NCBI GenBank assembly: GCA_029721435.1
Contig: CM056576.1
Coordinates: 116,425,166-116,489,165 of the forward strand
Direction of reading: 5' to 3'
Length of the DNA stretch: 64,000 nucleotides
DNA from: Gymnothorax reevesii
Lineage: Eukaryota > Chordata > Actinopteri > Anguilliformes > Muraenidae
The notes below the pieces were generated by a model. That model saw only the letters and a list, made by a program, of their open reading frames with translations, made no database searches and had not been told where the DNA came from. The position numbers and the translations under genes are program-made. The stretch's first letter is position 1, and every line of letters begins with the position of its first letter. Positions 38,801 through 50,800 of this stretch are shown piece after piece.

Positions 38801-41800
38801 AAAAACTGCTGTTTTCTGCGACTCCAGCGGTATCCCATCACGTACAGCAACTTTCAGTCTTTATAATCAGGGATTTTACCATTAAATTTTGGTTAGGTTG
38901 AGCGCACAAGAAAATCGCAAGTAGTACCTAAGCCATGCTGCCTGAAGGTGCCCGGCGCTCGAGCAGGGTAATAACATGGCTCTTACTCAGCCAGATGTCC
39001 AGACTCTTGATAGAGGGCTCTGATAGGTGAATGCAAGTAACAGCGCCTGGTGGGGACTTTGTGAAACACGATTCTAAGTTTAATAACATGATCATTGTGC
39101 CATTAAGCAGGACAAATAAATTGTTAAAACTGCATGAATTTTTATTGTGCCGGACGGCAGTTGAACTCTCTAGCTAGAGTGCTGACCGGCCGGCCAAAAA
39201 AGCTGCAGGGTAGCGGCGCACACTGCGGCGGTCCACCGTGGGCAGAACCCTGACTTTGTGTTAAAGTGTGGTCCCTGTTGTGAAGATACGGTACACACAC
39301 ACACAAATGAAACTTATTTACCAAATAACGGAATGAAATGGTTATTCCAATGTGGTTCATTCTTCAGTTTGAATGCTTATTCGTCCCCTACCGGAAACGA
39401 AGGGGACTATAGGATTGCACTCTGTCAGTCCGTCCGTCAGTCCGTCCGTCCGCATTAGTGTCCGCTCCGTAACTTCAATACCGTATGACCTAGGAACATC
39501 AAAGTTGGTGTGTGGATGCATCTTAGGGAGAGGGTGTGTCATGTACCCTATTCAGGTCACTTTGACCTACTTTTTAGGAAATATAACATGCATACTCCGG
39601 TTGGGGACTAGTATTCCGAAGCAATACGACATTCGCCAGTAGGCGGTGCACTTGTTAAATCTGGCTTATTCCAGCCATTGGACTCCTATGTCCCTGCGAA
39701 ATGAGTTTTGCATGCTGTCACAGTCACTCTCACTGCACTGAAGAAATGCTCTTTTTTTTTTGTACTGTTTTGAAATGGCGGGATGGTAAAAGGCCCTTTC
39801 TTCCTCCCAGGATAACTGTCGGCGGGCGGAGAATGTGCTGAGACTGTGGATCATTGAGGCCAAAGACCTGCCGCCCAAGAAGCGCTACTTCTGCGAGCTG
39901 TGCCTGGACGACGTGCTGTACGCCCGCACCACCAGCAAGACCAAGCTGGACGGGCTCTTCTGGGGCGAGCACTTCGAGTTCGGCGGCCTGCCGCACGTGC
40001 GCAGCCTCACCGTCCACATCTACAAGGACGTGGACAAGAAGAAGAGGAAGGACAAGAACAACTACGTGGGCCTGGTCAACATCCCCACCGCCACGGTCGC
40101 CGGGCGCCAATTCGTGGAGAAGTGGTACCCGGTCAGCACCCCCACCACCAGCAAGGGAAAGTCCGGGGGCCCCTCCATACGCATCAAGTGCCGCTTCCAG
40201 ACCATCTCCATACTCCCCATGGAGCAGTACAAGGAGTTCGCCGAGTTCGTCACCAACAACTACACCATGCTGTGCTCCGTGCTGGAGCCTGTCATCAGCG
40301 TCAAGAACAAGGAGGAGATGGCCTGCGCGCTGGTGCACATACTGCAGAGCACGGGTAGAGCCAAGGTACACACACACACACACACATTTCTTCATATTTG
40401 AGTTGCATGGGCGTTAAGAATATGCGCATATCCAGAGCCACACAAAATACAAATGGCATCAGTGGACTCGAAAGTGCTGAAAACCAGAGAATCTGAGTTC
40501 CAAGTGTTAGTAGTGACCATATTTACCCTTAAAGTGCTTAAGAGTAACCTTTAGAGTGCTAAATGCCGAGATTGTTGCTCAATGATATAAGATGTTAAAA
40601 TCAAAGCTGTTGAAAACTTATCATGTGGACCAAAGAGCTCCCCGGGAGCTCCTTTAAACAAGTCGCCACATAATAGGTTGTCAACAGCATGAGAGAATTA
40701 CATTTATGTATTTTTGTTAATTTATTTCAACACTGTAAGGCTTAATCATTCCACTAGTAGCACCTAAAAACCGAGAATGTGCACCATTTTCCGAGGAATT
40801 AGAATACGCTGAGGTTTACTGACGATTTGAACTTTGTAAACCTTGGAAAAATTTTACCGAGGTATCCCGAAGTCTGTCCGGTTTACTTAAGTTTGGACAA
40901 CACCTCAGTAAACATCAGTGAAATTTTCCCCAGGAATTCCGATGTGGTCTCTGAGCTTCAGACAATACTCGGTGTGTTTCGGGAAAATTTAACCAAGGTT
41001 TACTGAGGTGTTGTCCAAACTTAAGTAAACTGGACATTTCAGAATACCTTGATAAAATTTTTCCTAAAATCTTCAGTAAATCTCAGTGTATTCTAAGTTT
41101 TTATGGGAATTTCTTGGAAAAAGGTGCCCTTTTTGGTTTTTGGGTGCTACTTTTGGGTGTTCGTTATTTAGTGAACAAATGACCTTCAGAGGGACTCGCA
41201 AGTACCTGTGAACCCTTTTGAAGGTCATTGCTCACTGAAAATTGACTAAGTTGTTGACCTTTTCAAAGGCTCAAATCTGAAATTTTGCTTCCTATATTTT
41301 GCGCCTTTTGCGATTATAGCAGTGATTAGCACTTTTAGAGTTACGTGAGCACCATAATTCATTGAACAGTGGCGCATTTTTATTATTATTAGTATTTTGG
41401 CTCTGTGAGCCAAGTCAATCACGGATCAGAATCTAATTAAATGTGCATTTTACATGCTGAAGAAGAGACTGAAGGCCCTGAGACAAGCAGGAACTGAAGA
41501 TGGCTGCAGTGCAGACTTTGCAGAGCATCACCTGGGAGAATCTCCCGCATCTGCTGATGCATTACAAACTCCAAGCAGTCATTAAATGCAAAGGATATGC
41601 AACAAGATATTAAAAATAATTACTTTGTACAGTTTCTTAAACTTTCCGATATTTTCTGATAGGCCTGAAAATAGATGAGGATGAGTGACAAAAGGTGTCA
41701 GCATTTCTTTTCCGTTCATATCATATGGATGAAAAATCCCTTAAATTATAGCTGACTGTCTGCTTTTCACCCTCGATATCATTCTATCTTTTCAAAGTGC

Positions 41801-44800
41801 TAGAGTACAGAACCAAGACAAAAAAATGTATTAAGATCCAATAAATTATGGTGCTCACTATAGATAATAACTTGGGGCCCTCTAGAGCATTAAGCATCAG
41901 TAAAACAATCCTGGCTGATCATATGTAACTCGTAAGCACATTTTTGCAATCAGTGATTATCATTCTCACTCTCACACATGCAGATAAAAGCACATTTGAG
42001 CATTTGCATGTGGCCCACCTCCATTCTCTTGGTCTGTCGCTCATCGATACGCCTACAGACTTTAATCTTCATGTTCAGTAATGAGCTTTCCCTAAATTGC
42101 ACCTGAGCGTGCCGTGAGAGGAGAATGTCTCTACTGTTGTCCACTTCGAGACTTCCTGTGTTTTTGTGCTGCAGTTTTCTGTAGTTCTATCTGTATGCAG
42201 GACACCCTGTGTGTTTTTTGCGCTGCAGTTTTCTGTAGTTTTATCTGTATGCGGGACACCCTGTGTGTTTTTTGCGCTGCAGTTTTCTGTAGTTCTATCT
42301 GTATGCAGGACACCCTGTGTGTTTTTGCGCTGCAGTTTTCTGTAGTTCTATCTGTATGCAGGACACCCTGTGTGTTTTTTGCGCTGCAGTTTTCTGTAGT
42401 TCTATCTGTATGCAGGACACCCTGTGTGTTTTTGCGCTGCAGTTTTCTGTAGTTCTATCTGTATGCAGGACACCCTGTGTGTTTTTTGCGCTGCAGTTTT
42501 CTGTCGTTCTATCTGTATGCAGGAAGCCCTGTGTGCCTCTGAGCTGTAGTTTTCTATCATTCTATCTGTATACTTGACACCCCTGTGTGTTTTTGTGCTG
42601 CAGTTTTCTGTAGTTCTATCTGTATGCAGGACACCCTGTGTGTTTTTTGCGCTGCAGTTTTCTGTAGTTTTATCTGTATGCGGGACACCCTGTGTGTTTT
42701 TTGCGCTGCAGTTTTCTGTAGTTCTATCTGTATGCAGGACACCCTGTGTGTTTTTGCGCTGCAGTTTTCTGTCGTTCTATCTGTATGCAGGACACCCTGT
42801 GTGTTTTTTGCGCTGCAGTTTTCTGTAGTTCTATCTGTATGCAGGACACCCTGTGTGTTTTTTGCGCTGCAGTTTTCTGTCGTTCTATCTGTATGCAGGA
42901 AGCCCTGTGTGCCTCTGAGCTGTAGTTTTCTATCATTCTATCTGTATACTTGACACCCCTGTGTGTTTTTGTGCTGCAGTTTTCTGTAGTTCTATCTGTA
43001 TGCAGGACACCCTGTGTGTTTTTTGCGCTGCAGTTTTCTGTAGTTTTATCTGTATGCGGGACACCCTGTGTGTTTTTGTGCTGCAGTTTTCTGTAGTTCT
43101 ATCTGTATGCAGGACACCCTGTCTGTTTTTTGCGCTGCAGTTTTCTGTAGTTTTATCTGTATGCGGGACACCCTGTGTGTTTTTGTGCTGCAGTTTTCTG
43201 TAGTTCTATCTGTATGCAGGACACCCTGTCTGTTTTTTGCGCTGCAGTTTTCTGTAGTTTTATCTGTATGCGGGACACCCTGTGTGTTTTTTGTGCTGCA
43301 GTTTTCTGTAGTTCTATCTGTATGCAGGACACCCTGTGTGTTTTTGCGCTGCAGTTTTCTGTAGTTCTATCTGTATGCAGGACACCCTGTGTGTTTTTTG
43401 CGCTGCAGTTTTCTGTAGTTCTATCTGTATGCAGGACACCCTGTGTGTTTTTGCGCTGCAGTTTTCTGTAGTTCTATCTGTATGCAGGACACCCTGTGTG
43501 TTTTTTGCGCTGCAGTTTTCTGTCGTTCTATCTGTATGCAGGAAGCCCTGTGTGCCTCTGAGCTGTAGTTTTCTATCATTCTATCTGTATACTTGACACC
43601 CCTGTGTGTTTTTGTGCTGCAGTTTTCTGTAGTTCTATCTGTATGCAGGACACCCTGTCTGTTTTTTGCGCTGCAGTTTTCTGTAGTTTTATCTGTATGC
43701 GGGACACCCTGTGTGTTTTTTGTGCTGCAGTTTTCTGTAGTTCTATCTGTATGCAGGACACCCTGTGTGTTTTTTTGCGCTGCAGTTTTCTGTCGTTCTA
43801 TCTGTATGCAGGAAGCCCTGTGTGCCTCTGAGCTGTAGTTTTCTATCATTCTATCTGTATACTTGACACCCCTGTGTGTTTTTGTGCTGCAGTTTCCGTA
43901 GTTTTATCTGTATGCAGGAGACGCTGTGCATCTGCTATGTAGTCAGGTTGGCCTGAACGGCCACAGAAATGAATGGTAGCAACCGCTGGCAAAACATTCC
44001 TTTTTTTTTAATGGCTGCACAATGGATTATGGGTAATATTGCTTCAAAGGAGTAACCGACCAGTTACTGGTGGGAAAAATTAACAAAATGAATTGAGGGC
44101 TTAGTTAAGGGCTTAAACCCTGAAAGTAATGATCGTTATTAATGTATTCCCTTATATTCTGCTTCATCCATAAATCAGCTCATCTGCTGTAGTGTATGGA
44201 TTATTAGACCCGAAAAAAAATTTCTTCAGCTGAAGAAAGCCATTTGACATGACCTGAACATAGCACAGCAGAAGACTACATTATACACAACCTTTACGAT
44301 CCATCTGTTGGAGAGAATGTTTACTTTCAGTCAACACCATACTAGTGCGACTTGAAGCCATGACCCCGTCACCCATTTTGTTCCCTCCTGTTCTCGTGTC
44401 TGATATCATCTCTAGCTGATGTTCATCCTGTGTTGGATTTTCTGTGCGCCCAGTCTGCCATCATCTGTGGTTCATCCTGCCTTTAGGACTTTCTAACGGA
44501 CCTGGTGATGTCAGAGGTGGATAGATGTGCGGACCATGATGTCCTGATCTTCAGAGAGAATACGCTAGCCACCAAAGCAATAGAGGAGTACCTGAAGCTT
44601 GTGGGGCAGAAGTACCTTCACGATGCACTGGGTAAGGCTGGAAACGGCAGCTAGCGCTCGCAACATAGGTTTAGATTGAGTGGAAGTTATTGCATGCCTG
44701 TAGATGGTAGTATGGATGGTTTTCTCAATATGTTTGAGCTCTTTTAGCTGGGCGAATGTTGAAGGTGATGTTATTGCTTCAATGCAGGGGAGTTTATCAG

Positions 44801-47800
44801 AGCCTTGTATGAGTCGGATGAGAACTGTGAAGTGGACCCCAGTAAATGCTCCAGCAGCGAGCTGGCTGAGCATCAAAGCAATCTGAAGATGTGCTGTGAG
44901 CTGGCCTTCTGCAAGATCATCAACTCCTACTGGTGAGAGGCAAATATGACAGCATATGTGCAGAACCATCCTACCACATCAACACCCATGTAACTACGCA
45001 CATGCAGCTATAATCTTATAATATCCCTGACTCCTACTGGTTTGAACCGTACATTTGTGTTCTTGTGCAGCAGTGTCTGAGTATATCACCAACTCCTTCT
45101 GGTGAGAGTCATATCTACGTAGCCACTAGCCACTGAGATGTAGAGGTTAGAAAGGGAAGCAGGCTGCTGGGATCTAGCCAAAAATATTGAGTATTAACCA
45201 AAAGAGACTTAACTTGTCTTGTGTAATACCTTTGTCTGACCACACTTGGAGTATTGTGTGCCATTCTGGGGACCTTGGTCAAGAAAGATCTAATGGCTTT
45301 AGAAAAGGTTCAAGGAAGAGTCACAAAGTTAATTCCTGATACAAAATGGAAAAGCTATGAGAAAAGACAGAACAATCTTAATCTCTTCAGCCTCAGTAAA
45401 AATTAGACTTTGGGGTAATCTTATTGATGGCTTTAAATGTAAGTATATAAAAGAGCCAAGTTAACTATACAAGATGCCAAGCTCCATTTTCTAAAGCAAG
45501 GGTCATAAATTAGTGGGTGAGAACCTGAGACTTCTAACCTACAAATTCTGAGAAAAACTGGTTCCGTTTTCTGTAAATTCAGGTGTTTGGCTGATTGTTG
45601 ATATTTCTGGTTAATAGAATTTGTAACTAATGTTAAATATTCATTATTAGCTCGCCGGGACGAGTAACGTCCGGAGAGCTATTGTCGTACCCCCGGCGTC
45701 CGCGTCCGTCCGCGTGCAGAAAAACTTTAACCTTGCCCCGGCGAGCTTTGTTGTCTTTCTGACAACTCTTGTTATAGAATAGTCAGAGGGTGCTACATGC
45801 ACTTGACTCTTTTTTTTTCACCTAATGCTTGATAGTAGCCTCTGGTTCTCCCTCTCTCAAATGGATATGGGGTAAATTTAGCACTGATATTAGGAAATGT
45901 TTTTTCACACAGAGTAGTCAGTGTAGAATACCTGACCTGGCCTTGATTTGGAGGCAGAAACTCTGGGAGTTATAAAGACCAGGCTTGATGTAGTGCTTTA
46001 CCATCTTGTCCTTCAGTATCCAAAGTGGTAGGTTCACACAAATGACCTTGCAGTAGTCTTATAATATCACCAACTCCTACCAAAATGTGCCATTGTCATG
46101 AGATATTTATTTGCTTCATCTGTAAGTGGACATAATGCTTTGGCTCATTGGTGTATATGCCCCTTTAATTCTCATGTTTTTTGTACTTCAGTGTTTCTGT
46201 TACTCTACATGCATATGCGATCGAGTATTTGTACATGTGTTCAGATACTAGGGAAAGCATCTTTGTACTGGGCGCATGTATTAGTGCATGCGTGTGCGTA
46301 TATGTGACTGAGTGCCGTGTCTCCAGCGTGTTCCCGCGGGAGCTGAAGGAGGTTTTCTCTGCCTGGAAGCAGCAGTGTCTCTCTCGGGGGAAACAGGACA
46401 TCAGCACACGTCTGATCAGCGCCTCGTTGTTTCTACGCTTCCTGTGTCCCGCCATCATGTCCCCGTCGCTCTTCAGCCTCATGCAGGAGTATCCCGACGA
46501 CCGCACCTCGCGCACCCTCACGCTCATCGCCAAGGTCATCCAGAACCTGGCCAACTTTGCCAAGTACGCCCAGAAACCGATTCCATTTTTATCACTGCTG
46601 TGTTTCTGTAGAAATCTTGTTGACAGATTTTTATCTCGGCAGGCATGACTACTCCCTATGGAGGGTCATTGAACTGATTAGGTTTTGAAGGTCATTGAGT
46701 CAAAGGTTAGGGTCACACTCGGTCAGCTGTTCGCAGGGACTGAAGATCAATTTTTATGCCCTATGGAACTACAGCAGGTGGAGGCATAGGAATCAACGCT
46801 TTGCGTTGAATTCTACCTTGTTTCGTTCATGAGTCATACTGATATGCAAGTGTGAATGTGCTGACGGAGATATGAATGTGTATCGAGGTAGAGGAGCAAT
46901 TGTGGATGTGCTGTTGGCTATGAAAGCGGATATGTAGATAGAAATGTGAATGTACGCGCAGATGGAGACGTAAGAATATATGTACTGGTAGATATTAAAG
47001 TGTGGTTGTCCTGAATGAGGTGAGAATGCACCCACAGATGCAACTATGGACAGGGTAATGGACGTGCGTGCGGATGTGCTGTGGGATATCTGAATGTTTA
47101 CTCAAACAAAGATGAAAGTGTGGATGCCTCGATGAATATTGCTCATGTTTGTGGAGACCAAGATAGCGATGGAAATGTGCTTGTGGACTTTGTGGATATA
47201 GCGATGGAAATGTGGATGCACCTGTCAACGGGAATGCGTGTACACGTAAAGAGACGAGCAGTTAGAAATGTGAACATAGATTGGCCTGTTAAACGCACGT
47301 ATGGATGCTCCCACAGGTTTGGCAATAAGGAGGAATACATGGCCTTCATGAACGACTTCTTGGAGCACGAGTGGGCCGGCATGAAGCGCTTCCTAATGGA
47401 GATTTCGAACCCTGACACCATCTCCAACACGCCGGGCTTCGAGGGCTACATTGACCTGGGTCGCGAGCTGTCCGTCCTCCACGCGCTCCTTTGGGAGGTG
47501 GTGTCCCAGATGGATAAGGTACCTTAGTCAGGGCGCCCAACTAACCAGCCATATCACCCGCACATGAGAAACTTATACCACGCCGAGAGAGGGCGAGAAT
47601 GAAGGAGAACCTCTGAGGTCTGAGTCATAATATCTGTGTGGGTTTTGCGCCAATGGCCGTTTCCCTACTAAACTGCGGAAGCCTCTGGAACGCTTGAATG
47701 AAAGGATGGTTTTCGATGTTTACGGTTCTTTTCACACTGGGGGGGGGCGGGGGTTGGGGGTTCATTACCTTATTCTCAGGCTTCAGATGGTAAGTGATAT

Positions 47801-50800
47801 TTTTGCACCGTTGTTGTCAAAATTCTTGGGACTGTGCTGACCATATTTGCTCTGGTTGTTTGATTGATTTCTGTGGTGTGATTCTTGTCTTTGTTTTTAG
47901 TCCCAGCCAAACGGGTTCTCTCATCTCTTTTTCTCTGCATATGACAACATGTTTACCGTTTCCTTACAGATGTCTTTTGTTGAAATGACAGCCTTGCTTG
48001 ACTAATTGATCCTCGCTTCAGGCTTGTGGGTGTATTTGGCCCAGATTCTCAAATCACTAGGCACCCAGCACACAAGAAAAGTAATGACTTTCATCGGGCG
48101 TCTTGTGCCTTTGCGGAAGCACATAAAACATCACTGTTCATTTGTACAGCGGGATGGAGGGCTGCAGGATTAATTGTGCAATAGCACCCCCTGGTGGTCA
48201 GTTTGGTAGCTGCAGCCTTGTCTGTACTCATGAGTTATGTAGTCGTCCTGCATTCTCATAGCGAATTGCTGCAGCCGGAATACGGTTAGACGTTGACGTT
48301 GGTCTGCACTCTCGCAGGTCATGAAGCTGAAAGGCTGCACTCTTCTGTGAATTTGCTGAAAGGGGGCGGTTCTGTGTGTTTTTCTGTTGTCGGAATTTTC
48401 TGCGTTAATGAAGCGGAAGTTGTTCATTTGCTGTGTTGACTCCGCCCTCTTTGAAGCCCCATAACCCTCACCCTTGCACAGCTCCTGTCCTGAAGCATGA
48501 CCTCCCATCTCATAACACCCCCCCAATTATTTTGCTCCCCTCCCCAGACTCACCACCTCCTGCACTTAGTTTGCTTGCGGTGCATGTCATGCGTTTGGTT
48601 TTTTGGAATGGCTGTAGTAGAAGCATGTGTTGTTGTTTTTTTTTTTTTAATTCCTAATTTCGTTTCCTTTTGTTTTTTCCTTCTTCATTCCTCTGCCTCT
48701 TCCTTGTCCCCCTCTTTTTGCCAATGTATCCCCCCCCCCCTACCCTGCCCACATATACTGTTTCTATGGTTACGCTGCCCCGCCCCAATGCATTATGGCA
48801 CCTCTCGCCCCTCCTCTGTCATCCCTCTCCCATTGGTTTGGGGGGGATGTGGCCTGCTCCTGCTGCCTCGGTAAACTACATCCCAGGGTGAAAATTCCTT
48901 CCTGCAGGCAACGGCCGCCAAGCTGGGCCCTCTTCCCCGTATTCTGGGCGACATCGCCCGCTCGCTGTCCAGCCCCACCCCTCTACAGCAGCAGCTCCGC
49001 CTTTTTCAGGACCACAGCTCCGCCCCCAACATCAGTGGCAGCGTCTCTTCTGGGCTGCAAAGAATATTCGAGGACCCGGCAGACAGGTAACACGTTAAGT
49101 CCCCTCTGAGTTCTGCTGTAGTTCTTCCAGTATGTTGTATTTCCTGTGACGTCCTATTGCTGCTACCTGTAGTTCTTCCTGTATGCAAGAGTTCCCTTGT
49201 GTTCGTTTTTCTATCATTTACCTGCTCACAAACATTACTGTGTCACAATGTACTTGGGATTATTGTTTTGTGACTATTTGTGTCTGTTTTTGCAGTGAAG
49301 TGCGTAGCATAAAGACTCCAGTACAGGAGAGGGAGGGATTTTTCCGGAAAGCTCCTCCCCTGGGCCAGCAGCCGTCCACTCAGAGCATGAGCTTCTCCGA
49401 CAAGGAGGAGCGTGACTCCGTGCTTCCGAACGGTCGTAGCGTGTCGCTCATGGACCTGCAGGAGTCGCACGCGACCCCTCCCGAACGCGCGCCCCTCAGC
49501 CAGCCCCCACCCAGGTTGGGTCGCACTGGCTCTCAGGCCTCCATCGGAGGCCCCGCCCCCCACCACAACCCCCACCTCCCGGCCCCCAGGCCCACCCTAA
49601 GGGACAGCATGCCCCAGAGCGCCCCCCAGACTCGCAGGCCGCTGCCCGCTGCCCTGCAGCCACTGTCCTTCCAGAACCCTGTGTATCATCTAAGCAACCC
49701 TGGCAACCCCGGGGTGGAGTCCAGCTCGGAGAACCTGAGCACGGAGAGCTCCCACTGCAGTACGCACAGCGAGGACTGCGCCACGCCCCGCCGCCACCCC
49801 GCCAACCCCAGGCAGGGCACCGCCCACATCGTCAGCACCCCGCGCTCCCTCCCCGTCACTGTCGACCCCATCCCCCACCTCGCCAGCGTCCGCCCTCACG
49901 CTGACCACGTAAACGCCCGGCAACATCCGCCGAACCTGTCTGCCAGAGAGAGCCCCGTTCCCAGAGCCAGAGTACTCAAGCAGCAGGCACCTCAACAGGT
50001 AAGGGATACAATCAATCTGACGCCATACACTGAATGAGCTGCCAGTTGTACCTGAACATCATGCAGTCAGTTATAAACTTCATTGAGGTATAACATGTGC
50101 AATCACCCACTCTTCCAAAACACATGACTATACAATGTACCATGCACTCAGTACTCCAGACGCTGTGAGTGTGTCAACACCTGTCCTCTACTTTAGAGAC
50201 TATACATGGGACAATATGTCGTCATATACTCAATGTACGGTCCATATTTTATACAGGTAACTCTCTGCTGTTATAAAATGGAACTATTCAATGTATTATG
50301 TTCATTGTACTACAAACAATCCAGGCAACTGTCCTCCGTTATAGACTCAAGAAACGCAAAATTAGCCACAACAATCATATGTGCTAAACGCACTCTACCT
50401 GTTACTATTCTCTGTGCCGTATGGATTATGCTCTAAAAACTATGTTCATCTCTATTAATTTTTCTCTGCGCACTTTATGCCGTACCATCACTATCCAACC
50501 CTACTGCACATGCTATACCCAAAAGGTAAAAGTCATGACACTGCGCTGCTACAATACACGCAAGTATCCACTGAACTATACAGACTATCTACTAAACATG
50601 CTACATGCAGCTGGTGTGGGTCCTGTAAAAAATTCTTTGTTTACTGATAAATGTGGCTGTGGTAGACATAAAGAATACACAGAATAAGGAATAAAATACT
50701 GTGTTAATTGATCACGATTAAACGATGAGGAAATAAAGGGTTTTGCTTGTTTTATTTTTAAAAAACAATTTTAGCTTTGGTCAGTGTTGTCCTTCATTTG

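Noticed and set aside
39730..40417. Long antisense and alternative-frame ORFs over the C2 exon
   Set aside because: They mirror the strong GC bias of the real exon; the sense frame has clear C2 homology and splice sites.
42155..43938. Overlapping Cys/Phe-rich open frames as a repeat-protein gene
   Set aside because: The frames are shadows of the 53/54-base minisatellite, exist on both strands and have no start context, splice logic or homology.
46563..46648. Extension of the RasGAP exon beyond 46563
   Set aside because: The frame stays open for 28 codons, but the conserved sequence requires joining aa to g-ttt-ggc at 47317; the extension has no family similarity.
49690..49995. Minus-strand open frame over the proline-rich linker exon
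   Set aside because: Shadow of a GC-rich coding exon on the + strand.
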